Below are positions 12,624 to 23,713 of a stretch of 64,000 nucleotides of DNA, piece by piece. The translations under genes were made by a program, and so were the position numbers. The notes beneath the pieces were generated by a model. That model was not told the origin of the DNA and did no database searches. It saw nothing but the letters and a program-made list of their open reading frames with translations. The number at the start of each line of letters is the position of its first letter. Positions within the stretch are counted from its first letter, which is position 1. Origin of the DNA: Emergomyces orientalis (lineage: Eukaryota; Ascomycota; Eurotiomycetes; Onygenales; Ajellomycetaceae); the NCBI GenBank assembly GCA_002110485.1, contig MOWL01000002.1, positions 1,116,001 through 1,180,000 of the forward strand, in the 5' to 3' direction.

Positions 12624-15149
12624 CTACCACTCCAATGGCTCACCCTTAACTTCACCCCTATTAGTTTTGGGAACTGGAGCAGCTGGCACCATTACGGGCC
12701 CCTTCCTCCCATTCCCCCGCTTCAGATACCCCGTGCCGTCCAACCATGGTGTCTCCAGCGTCCGGGAAGTCTCGAACTTCTTAATCTTATCCTCCATCTC
12801 CATCGTCAGCCCAATATCATCCAGGCCATTGACAAGGCAATTTTTCCTGAATTGTTCAACATCAAAGTCCGCCAACTTATTACCTGCGGCATCATTGATG
12901 CGCTGGTTAGGGAGGTCGACTTCCAGCTCGTGGCCAGCGCGGGCTTGGGCGAAGATCCTTTGATATGCTGCGTCATCGCTGATGATGATGGGCAACATAC
13001 CATTTTTGAATGTGTTGTTGAAGAAGATATCAGCGTACGAGGGGGCGATTATGCATTTTATGCCGAAATCGAGGAGGGCCCATGGAGCGTGTTCTCGGGA
13101 GCTACCGCAGCCAAAGTTCACTCCTGCTACGAGGATCTTGGCGTTGCGGTACGGTTCTTGGTTGAGGATGAAGTCGGGTTTCTCGGAACCGTCCTCGTTG
13201 AATCGTAGAGAGTAGAAGAGGGCGCTTCCAAGGCCTGTGCGCTTGATGGTTTTAAGGAATTGTTTGGGGATGATGGCGTCTGTGTCCACATTTGCGCGGT
13301 CTAGTGGTGCCGCAACGCCTTTAAGAGTCGTGAATTTTGGCAGGCCAGCTGACGTATGGGGTGTAGAGCTATTGGTGTGTGGTTCATTGTCTTCAGGAAA
13401 GTCGAGGATGCGATCCAGGTCATCTTCGGTATCGATGTCGTCGACGACGGCCTCGACATCAACCTTTGGCAAGACCCTCTTTTGAGTCAATGGGTGGGCA
13501 GTTTCAATTTTTCGGATATCAGCAAGCTTGCCAACGATGGCAGCGGCCGCTGCCATTACTGGTGACATAAGATGTGTGCGCCCAGCAGCACCCTGGCGAC
13601 CTTCGAAATTTCGGTTCGATGTGCTGGCGCATCGCTCGCGGGGGGAGAGGATGTCTGGGTTCATGCCGAGACACATCGAACAACCAGCTTCTCTCCATTC
13701 AAAACCAGCATCAGTGAAGATCTTGTCAAGGCCCTCAGCTTCTGCTTGTTGTTTGACCAGACCCGATCCCGGGACGATCATTGCCCGCTTTATGTTGGCA
13801 GCTACTTTCTTGCCCTCAACGACGTGAGCAGCAGCGCGCAAATCTTCTATGCGGGCATTGGTACAGGATCCGATGAATACCTTGTCGACGACGATATCTT
13901 GCATTGGCGTGCCGGGAATGAGCCCCATGTACTCCAGCGCTCGTTTTGCGCTCGCCTTCTTATCTTCATCCGCAAAATCATCCGGCCCAGGAACAACCCC
14001 GGTGATTGGCACGACATCTTGTGGGGAGGTGCCCCAAGAGACGGTGGGAACGATATCCTTCGTGTCGATGAAAACATCTTTGTCATATACAGCACCTTCA
14101 TCAGACTTCAGGCTGGACCAATACTTGACAGCTTTCTTCCACTCCGGGCTATCGTATTTTGGTGCCAAGGGCCTTCCTTTCAAGTATTCGAAAGTAGTTT
14201 CGTCTGGGGCAACCATGCCAGCCCTAGCACCAGCTTCGATACTCATGTTGCAAATGGACATGCGCGCCTCCATGCTAAGTCCTCTAATAGCTGAACCGCA
14301 AAATTCAATGACGGCTCCATTGCCACCAGCAGTTCCAATCACACCAATCACATGGAGAATAATATCCTTGCTGCTGACACCAGGTGGGAGCTCACCATCG
14401 ACCTGGACGCGCATGTTCTTGCTGCGCTTGGTAATGAGAGTCTGTGTAGCCAAAACATGTTCGACTTCACTGGTGCCAATCCCAAATGCCAAGGCGCCAA
14501 AAGCGCCATGCGTCGATGTATGGGAGTCGCCGCAGACTACCGTTGTGCCAGGAAGAGTGAACCCCTGTTCCGGGCCGATGATGTGCACGATTCCCTGCCT
14601 CTTGTCCCCCAAACCGAAGTATGTGAGCCCGAAATCCTTCACGTTCTCCTCCAGGGTCATACATTGTATCCGCGAGTCCGACTCTTGGACGAAATTCTCG
14701 ACATTTTTAAACGTCTTGCGAGATGTGGTAGGGATGTTCTGTAGTAAACATGTTAGACCGCGTATAAATAATGGTTCGAACCCGAGGGTATTGTAACGTA
14801 CGTGATCTACTGTGGCTAGAGTACAATCTGGCCTCCGTACTTTCCGTCCCGCATTCTTAAGGCCTTCAAACGCTTGCTATTCAAGAAATAGTTAAGATGT
14901 ATGCTCTGACCAGGTATAAATGAATAACTCCGGGGGGGTGATAACATACAGGTGATGTGACTTCGTGTACAAGATGTCTATCTATTCAACTAGTCAGATT
15001 AACGGATTCCGTGGCAACCTCCTGATGCGATAGTGGCGTTAAGGCATACCAATATAGAGTAAGATAGTTCCATCTTCCTGTTCGTTCACAACATGGTCCT
15101 GAAAGACCTTGTCGTAAAGGGTCTTAGGTTTCTTCTCCGCAGCAGGCAT
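12624..15149 (-). CDS. LEU1: 3-isopropylmalate dehydratase (isopropylmalate isomerase)
   Basis: Converts 2-isopropylmalate to 3-isopropylmalate in leucine synthesis, in the cytosol, with a [4Fe-4S] cluster. Four exons: 15149-15050, 14981-14950 (32 nt), 14876-14802 and 14738-12624; introns are 68, 73 and 63 nt. The spliced product is 773 aa, normal for the fungal single-chain enzyme in which LeuC-like and LeuD-like parts are fused. Cluster ligands fit Cys361 (GSCTNAR) and Cys422/Cys425 (GCSMCLGMNPDIL). The small-subunit part starts near residue 543 (DRANVDTDAIIPKQFLKT) and includes NFGCGSSREHAPWALLDFG. The start was chosen as the first ATG giving the family N-terminus (TLYDKVFQDHVV). A 505-bp upstream spacer holds candidate leucine/iron/amino-acid control sites. 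Confidence 0.96.
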
Positions 15150-15654
15150 GATTACGTCCCCTTCTAGAGCAGGTGGCGGGAAGTACAGCTGTTTTCTGCT
15201 TGTGCGATGCTGGGAATAATTAAAGGGATTAGATATTAATTAATCAAGGAATAAGCATGAATTGTACCAGGCGCACACGGAGAAGAAAAAGAGGAATGTG
15301 CGAATATCAGAACAGAAAGCTGTATATATAAGGGACGATGCCGCCTTCAAGTAGCTGCAAAGAGCTGTGCAGAAAGAGGAGGGGGCGTCGCCGATGTCGG
15401 CGGTAAGCACATTGGGAAGCAGTGTGATTGGCCAGCCCCAGTGACTCGGCTTGCAGCGCTTATCGGCCCGGCGACGGGGGAATGCCAAGAACCTCGGCCA
15501 CATATCGGAGCCCGAAGACACGGCGATGACGGAAAGAGCAATATAACAGTGCGCAGTAGGACCACCAGGAGTAAATATTGTCTATTAATTATTGGAATGG
15601 TTAATCTAGAACAACTAAGTAGTATATCTAGGTAGCTATCTACGAGCCCTTTCT
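15150..15654 (-). promoter_or_regulatory. LEU1 upstream region with CCAAT, bZIP and Leu3-like sites
   Basis: A 505-bp spacer between the ALG7 stop and the LEU1 start. Within about 50 bp it holds ATTGG (CCAAT on the minus strand, 15427-15431), TGACTC (Gcn4/CpcA-type half site plus one base, 15442-15447) and CCGGcgACGG (15468-15477), one base off the Leu3 core CCGG-NN-CCGG. In Aspergillus, leucine genes are controlled by LeuB/Leu3 together with the CCAAT-binding complex and HapX (known), so the clustering fits LEU1 control. Binding here is inferred. No gene is seen in the spacer. Confidence 0.5.
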
Positions 15655-17182
15655 CTATGATCCAAATCCACGATTGTCTTCTGAAAATACCCATAGCGCA
15701 AGCTTGTGCCTGACAAACAAGCCGGCAATCCCACAGAACACCTGGAGCATCACGAGATGTGTGGCAAGCTTGTCTTCTCTTAACGGACCGAACCATACTA
15801 GCCATAGGTTTAAAATCGTTAGATTAGATGACTCGATAATTTCCCCAGCTTCGTTTTTCCGTATCCGCACAAGTCGCAGCTGGTGCAGCAGCTCGAGAGC
15901 GGCTGAAATGATAAACGAGGGTGGACGTGGCCATTCCGTTACCGAAGGCTCAAGCAATCCCGTGCGCGCGTTGAAACGTGGTAGCCGGTGTCTCGGGCAA
16001 GGCATAAAACGGAACAACTGAGGGGTAGAGTAGACAAAGTTGAAGATTTGTGGGACGAACATGAGCAGAAGAGTCTTGCTAAAATGGCCAAGAATGGCGA
16101 CAACCGCAAAAACCATACCGGCAAAGTAACAGTAGGTATCTCCTACGAAAACTTTGGCCGGATACCAATTATGCCACCATAGCGCAAGCGACACGGCGAT
16201 AAATGGTAGCAAAAGATATATCGAAAAAAGGTGAGAGTCCATGGCTGGATGAGGGTAAGGAGTGAAGGGAGCGAGGTATAGAGCGTCATTTATCACCAGC
16301 AAAATCGCAATGACTAATGACTGAGAAACCTCAATCCCATTGATCCCAGCAAGCATGTTGATGCTATTGGGGCAGAAGATCGCAACAGCAGCCATATAAA
16401 CATAATATAGCCAACCCAGGTCTATGAAGGGCCCTAGATATCGTTGTAACGGAACTGGAACAACCACGAGGGTAACTCCGAAATCAACGAAATACACTAT
16501 AAGCATTGGTATTGAGGCGAACGCGGGGATAAGGACTTTGTGCCGCCATCGGATATCGAGCATGTCGTCTCCGATACCGAGAATCACAATAGACTGAAGC
16601 GACAAAAGGCCAGAGAGATAAGAAGCAAGCTATAGAGTCGATGTAAATGTTAGCAAAAGCAGGACACCGCTCTAGGAAATAGAGATTGCTCTTGTACCTT
16701 GTTATGAGGGAAACGATGAAGAAATCGACCCGTTTCAACATGTTGGACTTCTAACACCACATCTCGATTCCCACCCCCTGAAGTCGCTGCTACAATATCT
16801 TTGTAAAAAGGGAATGGAATGAAAACTATTAGTAAGAGGATATAGACAATCGCACAAACGGCTCCCATCGCTTCTGGTCTGTCAAATAACTGTCAGTGAT
16901 ATTTGCTCAAACACAGCGAGCGGGGTCTGCGTTTCGGTGCAGTCCATACATCTCAATGTGTCGCAATTTCGCCATGTCCCTCCCCTTCAGTCCAGCCTTC
17001 ACAAAAACCCCTCCCAGCCATCGTGTTAGACTAAAAGTGGCTGCGAAAGCAATACCACTCAGAGCAAGAGAAGCGATCAAGGGTTCGCCGTCACCCTGTA
17101 AAGTATTGGTGATAACCCCCAGGCAGGCGACAGCCAGCACCAGTAAGCTCCAGGTCTCATTGCGGGTGAGGTTATCTTTCAT
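15655..17182 (-). CDS. ALG7: UDP-GlcNAc:dolichyl-phosphate GlcNAc-1-phosphate transferase
   Basis: First committed step of N-glycan precursor synthesis: adds GlcNAc-1-P to dolichyl phosphate on the ER membrane; this is the tunicamycin target. Exons 17182-16950, 16878-16698 and 16629-15655; introns of 71 and 68 nt. Product 462 aa, usual for fungi. Splicing restores the family stretch LRHIEIPEAMGAVCAIVY. Catalytic Asp region GIGDDMLDIRWRHK lies at residues 156-169; NMLAGINGIE near 234 and FVGDTYCYFAGM further on are GlcNAc-1-P transferase signatures. About ten hydrophobic segments are visible. The start MKDNLTRNETWSLLVLAVA leads straight into the first membrane helix. It diverges from SEH1 over 302 bp. 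SEC59, which makes its lipid substrate, is also in this window. Confidence 0.95.
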
Positions 17183-17484
17183 CTTAAAAATAAATCACCT
17201 GCCCACCCTACATAATCATGAAGGAATCTAAACGCTCCAGATTGCAGACAGTCCCAAAAGCATATTGAGTTGCGACAAACCAAAACCTTCTGCCAGTTGT
17301 CCTCTCAGTTGTCGCTTCGTTATTTTGGTCCCAAGATTTTCAAGCCCAAATTCTGTCGCTCATCGCCGCCTTCATAGTGGAAATATAAATATTCCGAAAG
17401 TTTAATCTTTTGGTTGATCTCACGTGACATCTAAACGTCATTCTCGAAACGCCGCGACCATCAATCAGCCCCAAGTTCTGAGAA
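17183..17484. promoter_or_regulatory. Shared divergent promoter of ALG7 and SEH1
   Basis: Only 302 bp separate the two start codons. The region contains the palindrome TCACGTGA (17420-17427), a bHLH/Cbf1-type E-box about 60 bp before the first SEH1 ATG, and an AT-rich stretch (gaaatataaatattcc, near 17389-17404). A shared promoter is inferred from the layout. Confidence 0.5.
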
Positions 17485-19019
17485 ATGCTGGAGAGAAAAG
17501 AGGGACGAGAGGGACAATTGCCCGCTGTGGCTGCAATTATCCGCGATATGACTGCTTTTACTGACTTTGATGCCGGCCACCGCGATCTGGTAACAGTCAC
17601 GAAATTCAACTTCTATGGCAACCGCATCTTGACCGCGTCATCGGATCATCGCATCAAGGTCTGGGATCAGAAGGATGAGGGCTGGCAACTTATAGATACA
17701 TGGCGCGCCCATGATGCTGAGATTCGCGACGTAAGTTCTTTCTCTTATTGCCTGGAATAAAATGAAAAAGGAAAAATTTATTCTTTCCTTCCTCCAAGGG
17801 AAACCCTTGGCCATGCATGTCGCGGTGATGTATATATAGACACGTGCAAGCAATTTTCTTGTTGACTAATTTTTGCTCATTTTCTCTTTGTCTTCCGTGT
17901 TGAAAGGCAGCATGGAACGGGCCTTTTACAGGCCAGCATATTGGCAGCGTAGGCGAGGACATGAGGTTCAAGATATGGCAGGAAGACGTTACTCAACCTA
18001 CCAATTCCGGGCGTCGTTTTCGGAACATCTTTCGCCTTACATCCCCCGTTCGCACCCCCTATGTCTCACTCGACTTTCGCAACATTGGCCTCGAATCATA
18101 TCTCGCGCTGATTACGCGTGACGGCCTTCTCACAGTTCTAGAACCTGTCAGCCCGGACAGCCTAGCGGAATGGCAACAGGTTGATCAGTTTAGAGTCTGC
18201 ACAGAACCGTCGCGTGGTGAGGAAACTAGCTTCAAAGTACAGTTCCACCATGATCCCATGGATATAACGCAAATTATTTTGCCAGGCTGGGATAGCAAGT
18301 GCTTATCCCTTGTCGTCGCAGCTATGGATACTGTGAAAATTTATCGCACAGATGCAAACAGGCGATTTTATCATGCCGTTGAGCTTGGAGGTCATAGTGG
18401 TCTGGTGCGCGATATATCATGGGCCAACGGATCCGTGCGCGGCTGCGACCTTATTGCTAGTGGATCAAAAGACGGGGTGGTGAAAGTATTCGAAGTTTAT
18501 ACGACTTTGACTAATGCTGCAAATAATTCAACGAATGGCCCTAGCCGGCCTGCTTCGACTTCCTCTCGTGCATCTACTGGTCGTGCATCTACGCAGTCGG
18601 GTATTGGCACAGCTCTTGCCAACCGTTCACCTGCCACGCTGATGAATCGACAAGGGAGCGGAGATACACATTTCAAGCACACATACAAAGAAGTGGCATC
18701 AATTAATAGCAAACATTTGGACGTGTGGCAGGTGGAATTTTCCCAAGCAGGTCTGTAGTATCCCCATTCTTGTTCGGGAAATCCTCGTATCATAGTTGTA
18801 TTCTTGTGACCATGCGAGCTGCTCTTCCAATTTCTAACCAATCCAACAGGAGATTGTCTCCTCTCCTCTGGCGATGATGGCACAGTTCGATTCTGGAAAC
18901 GGTCCATATCCGGGAAATGGCTAGAGTTTGCAGAAACCGATATGACAGATGAGTACGCCTCCACTTTATTGTTAACAAGCCACATGACTCATTCCTGACA
19001 TTTATACTCACCCAGATGA
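17485..19019 (+). CDS. SEH1: WD40 nucleoporin / SEA-complex subunit Seh1
   Basis: WD40 beta-propeller of the Nup84 (Y) nuclear-pore complex and of the vacuolar SEA/GATOR2 complex. Exons 17485-17730, 17907-18750, 18850-18952 and 19016-19019; introns 176, 99 and 63 nt. Product 398 aa from the first ATG, or 377 aa from the in-frame ATG at 17548; the latter start (MTAFTDFDAGHRDLV) matches the family N-terminus better. WD repeats are visible as ILTASSDHRIKVWDQ, IASGSKDGVVKVFEV and LLSSGDDGTVRFWKR. A Ser/Thr-rich insert (near residues 255-300) splits the later blades, as in yeast. The last intron has a CTGAC branch site and a CCCAG acceptor and leaves only four coding bases (A-TGA) in the last exon. 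Unspliced, the frame would read on to a TGA at 18996-18998. Confidence 0.9.
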
Positions 19020-21199
19020 GTCCCATATATTATCAACCCGCGCAGTTTAACCAGGCACTAGCTAGTCAAACCTACTAGCCTTTTTTTTTTCTATCTTGGT
19101 TTCTCGTATTCGGATCGGCATTTCCGCTGCACCTCCGCTTTCACGTTGTTTTTGGCTGCAGGCCGAACTCCCTCTTCTGTTGCACCAATTGCTTGATTTC
19201 TTGTCACATCTGCATCTGCATTTTATTTACTTTTCTAATTATTGTTCTCCCACAAAGATACCCCACCCCATATTCCAATGTTCTCACTTTTCATTTCAAA
19301 TCTTGTACCATTATTGCCTAAGCTATGGATATATAGAAGGGGTGGAAATAATTCAGCGTGCATCTCGTAATAATCAACTTCTAAACAGAAGATATCTCAA
19401 GGGTCGAAATGATCAAGATGTTGGTTGAAACATTCGGTGTAACACGGCCAGTAACCCGCATTCTGTTCATCAGGGCTTTGATCTATAAACAGGACCATAA
19501 CCAAACTTCAATCATTTTACCGAAACCCAGTTTTGACCAATTACCCGCGATCCATATAATAACTACTGGCAAAGGAACTTGGAACACAGTTAGGACTTAT
19601 CAAGATATATATGTAACATGATACTAACATCCCTCCCGCAATATATACAGAGAGGTAAAATATGTTAGGGCAGCAGGTGGCTCCAAGTCGACCACATGCT
19701 ATACACAAAAAGTGAGTACAGCGGTCCCGAAGCCAAAAGAATGCCCGTGGTTCACTCAAGTACGCTAATATGACCTAGCCATCCTATGGAGGGTTTTCTT
19801 TTCTGAGAGAAGAAAAACCAGAAACTGGAGGTTGATTATGCGTTCAGAAGTAATGTATAAAAGTGTGATGAAGAAGGAAAAAGAAGAAAACAGCATGGTT
19901 GGTTTCGTGAGGCCAGATATAAAAGTGTGCGAGAGGCGCTAGTGAGAATTCGAGTAATCACGTGATTTCGGAGACACTATCGGGCCGCGCACATCACACT
20001 AGCTGAGTGGTTAAAATCTCTGTCTCTTTGGCTTCTTCGTCTTTCAATATATTTTATTCTTTTCTCTTTAAACAGTCGTCGGGTTTCTAACCATGAGTAG
20101 TTCCTGTCTCATGAAGATGAATGATTATGATGACGATGGTTAGGCTTAATGAATCGCCTGGCCATCTTATACATTTTGAAATACCCATCCCATTCCTTTG
20201 CTCCAGTTCACTGCTCTCTTTTGACCATCCTATCCCCCTTTCCCCTTTGACAGAATCCCTAATTACAGCAGTATCCCGTGAGGAAAGTTTACAAGATGGC
20301 GGTGAAGGAGCATCTAGAGGAAAAGAAAACCCAATGAGGAAAAATTTGAGCTGGAAATTTAAGGGATCCAAAACCACAGCATTGCCAGCATCATGCCGCC
20401 TCTCAATGGCCATCGCATGCATACTTCGTTTTTTTATAAATCAAGTGGAAGATCAAGCCCATAACAGTTTTTTAGCAGAGACTGTCGTCTACTCCACCCT
20501 TCCGCACCAGGTACTCACGGAGCGGCGAGGACTATTTAATATGACGGACATTCCTTTTTATAACATGTACATACATGATAGCGGTTGTCGACCTTTATTA
20601 TTTGCTTTTAGATATGAAATTTTAGAATAGGTCTTTTCCTTCGAAATACATTAATCTATTCTTATCTGAGGTACCAATACTCTGTTCTTAATTTGAAATG
20701 CAGGCTTCTAGAGAGTTTGAACGATAGACAGCCCTCGTCCTCCACCCTAACCATATTCAATAACATCGGGAGTCCAATAACGGATTTAGGCGTTGTCGAA
20801 GAAGCAAAAAAATTGGGCAGAAGTAATCATTTAGGCAATCTGTATAAAACCAAAAAATCTACTCAACAACAGGAATCAACCAGACGGACGGGGCAAAAGA
20901 CAAAGCAAAAATAAGGACGCGAAGGGAGGAGAAGAGAGAAAGCTACACAGCATCACGGGCCGGCCAAGGCGGACAGGAATTATTCAAGCCACCTTCACGA
21001 ACCTAGTCGGAGAACATGAAGAAAAGAAAAGAATCCACGTCGCGTATAGTTAACCAATATATACCAATAACTTTGCAACCTGCACATAAATCCATGTAGG
21101 GCGAAGGAAACAGAGGTGCCAGGGGCTTCAAGCTGAGTGCAGCTGGATTCAGAGGCGTAGTATTTCTTTGGTACCGATGGATAGAATATCCAAGCCCCC
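19020..21199. other. 2.2-kb spacer, no recognisable gene
   Basis: It separates SEH1 and the zinc-cluster gene, whose 3' ends face each other, so little promoter is expected here. It contains the ten-base palindrome ATCACGTGAT (19958-19967) and pyrimidine-rich stretches. A 169-codon open frame (20121-20630 +) matches no family I know and is no longer than chance allows. Confidence 0.6.
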
Positions 21200-23713
21200 T
21201 TAATTCCGACGCTTACGTTTGCGTGTGTTATCGCTCAACATGGGAGCCAACAATGCACAGAACAGCCGGTCACCATTGAGCATAGCAATATCTTCTGGTA
21301 CCCAGTTTCCAAGTTTAAGGTCATGGATATGCTTCATGTTGTCAAACTTGAGATCGCGGATATGACTTGTATTCTCTAAGGAGGCCCATTAGTCTTTCAC
21401 TAGAAAAGGGAGAGACAGGAGAATAGAAATCCACAACGAAACTCTATATGAACTTACCCCTTAAGGCCGGAATTGTATCTGAGAGACTATCCACTAAATC
21501 CTTCATTTTGTTGTCTAGCTCGTTATATCGTCGGCCTGATCTGATGGTTTCGATTTTGCAACGACGGTGGAAAAGGCATCTAAGTCTAGCAAATACCAGT
21601 TCCATTTCGGAAATTTCATGCTCCACCTGCTCGTATTTAACAGCCCTTCCACTTCCCTGTGTCGTACGACACACGTCCACTAATGAGAGCTGGGTAGCGC
21701 TTATCGCGGTGGCGAGAAGAGTAATGATGGAAGCGATGTGGCCTACTGGTATGTCGTCTTTTTGGCACAACAACTTGTCAACTCCGATAAGCGCATGTTT
21801 GGCGAGGAACATCGAGTTTCGGCAAACCGCATACTTTAACATTTTATTCATTAAACGTGGTATCATCCACTTTTGAGGCAGTTCAGCAGGTTCGGTTTGA
21901 AAAACCGCCTGGAGTTCTTGGAGGCCACTTGGGGTTATTCTTATGCACGTCGACAACACAGTTGCCAGAATAGCCACTTTCATAGCAAGTCGCAGAGTAT
22001 CGTTCGCGTCTTTCTGTCGCTCTATATTCTCTGGCGGCTCTAGCAAAACCGATGGAGCGAAGGCGAAACCGCACTCCGTATAATAATGGCAAATCGCGCG
22101 CAAGACGTTGCCACTCACAGGAGTGTGGATTTTGTTCCTCTCAGAAACTGTAACCCAGTCGGAAAGTAAATTTTGGTGTCGAACGATCTTGTCAACCCAA
22201 GAGCCGATGTAGTTAACGAAATCTTGGGACTGACACACTGGCAGAATGGGGAGGACCTCCCCCGAAACTACAGTTGGTTTTCCATTCACCATTTCTAGTC
22301 TTTGGGACCTTTTAACGTCTTCTCGCTGAGCATCAAACCTGATCCCAGTAGCCAATATAGGGTCGCCGAACCCAGCAGTAAGCGGGATCGTAAAAAGCCC
22401 AGGGAATGTCCTCTGGTATTCGTCTTGATAATCCCGAAACCAGTTAGGGGGCCATGACCGTCTTGTCATTGTTGCTAATCCATATTAGAAATTTTTTTTT
22501 TTTTTTGCCAGATTCCGCTCGAAAGGGATCTACATACGTGGAAAAAATGGCCCCAAGAATTCTCCCAGGTCGTTTCGAAAACACGGTGCTGTGTAAAGAT
22601 AATGTCCTTTGCGTTCCATTATGGATTTGCAGCGGTCACAAGGAGTCCCTCCAACGCACTACAATTCAAATTAGTGCCAGGATGCAAACTTTTCGAGGTA
22701 ATAGAGATTACATACCCTTTCATGTTTAAACCGACAGTGCCAGCAGCTCTTCTGCTTCGGCATTTCCTGCATATCTCCCATGCGCTCAAGTGGGGTTGCT
22801 GTTGGCCGGGGGGTCCTCTCATTCACAAACTCAGTTGAAATCCGAGATACATCCAAACCTTGCTGCTCAACCAAAACATCAACGAGTTGAGAATCGTATC
22901 TAGCGGGAGCATCACCCGTGAGTCTATGAGGTACCGGTATGTCGTAGTCGTCACAACGATTAGCGAAAGCCCCACTTCCATCAAGATAATATTTGGCCCA
23001 AGGGGCCAACATCCGCAGGTCTGGCGGACGACAAAGCTCCATTGGAAGCGTGGTATGTTGATTGCGATGTGACCAGTTACCCCCTAAACCTCCTATATCA
23101 TCATAACTATGCGTTAATAGATGTATTAATGCTACGATCCAAACTTCGGGAAAGAGAAGACCATACCTCCACCCACTGCGCCAACAAGGTAATCATCAAA
23201 GTTAAGCAGTCCGGAAGCGTTGCCATCCGAGTTATCTGCCAAACAAAAATTGGGCTGCACGGCACCAACATCGTAAATGCCTTGGGTCATTTCCGATATT
23301 CGCGAGCCAAAAGATTTTGTTGCTCTAGAAGTCCCACCTGTCCAAAAATCTGGAACATCTGGAGCAGGGTTCGAAGTGTTTCCGCAATATATTCCCCCCA
23401 TTGGATATTTTATAGCTTGGGCCCCCCCTAGGCCAAGCGAAGAGTTACAGTTTGAGTTATTTTGTGGATAAGGGGGGAATTCCGAGCCATAACTCTGGAT
23501 TTCTATACATTCGACGCCTCCTCGATCGTTGTGATAATTCATGCCGCGAACATCCATGGATGGTACCACCGATGTCTGGTTCCCCCGCTCAATCAATTCA
23601 TTGTTGACTTGGGAAAGATCATGATATGAATAATTGCGTGCTGTGCGAGGTAAATCAGAATGGTGGTCGTTGGCGTGCATCATGACGGCGGTAGCGGAGG
23701 GTTCCTGGTTCAT
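21200..23713 (-). CDS. Fungal Zn(II)2Cys6-type transcription factor with internal, long-loop zinc cluster
   Basis: Five exons: 23713-23167, 23083-22716, 22658-22538, 22474-21458 and 21375-21200; introns 83, 57, 63 and 82 nt; product 742 aa. Splicing joins the zinc cluster across intron 2: CWHCRFKHER then CVGGTPCDRCK, then TAPCFRNDLGEF. Cysteines fall at 296, 299, 306, 312, 315 and 331, spacing C-X2-C-X6-C-X5-C-X2-C-X15-C. The last loop is longer than the usual 6-8, as in a known fungal variant of C6 finger proteins. The first 290 residues are Asn/Ser-rich and look disordered. Residues 345-685 resemble a helical regulatory domain. The C-terminus is basic (NTRKRKRRN), likely a nuclear signal. 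An acceptor (TTTACAG) just before the chosen ATG hints at another upstream exon. Its target genes cannot be told. Confidence 0.8.

Noticed and set aside
14660..14660. LEU1 starting at the internal ATG at 14660
   Set aside because: It would lose 95 conserved N-terminal residues that three upstream exons supply in correct phase.
14773..14783. GGTTCGAACCC, like a tRNA T loop
   Set aside because: It lies in a 63-nt LEU1 intron with no A box or cloverleaf around it.
18953..18998. Unspliced SEH1 ending at the TGA at 18996-18998
   Set aside because: Good donor, CTGAC branch and CCCAG acceptor, with an intron size typical of this window, favour splicing to the stop at 19017-19019; kept only as an alternative.
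20001..20014. AGCTGAGTGGTTAA, like the A box of a Ser/Leu tRNA
   Set aside because: No matching B box (GGTTCGANNCC) follows at tRNA distance and no acceptor stem pairs. A similar GGTGGTTAAAATC at about 34918-34930 also lacks the rest of a tRNA.
20121..20630. 169-codon ATG frame in the spacer after SEH1
   Set aside because: Composition is not protein-like, no family is recognised, and frames of this length are expected by chance in a 64-kb window.
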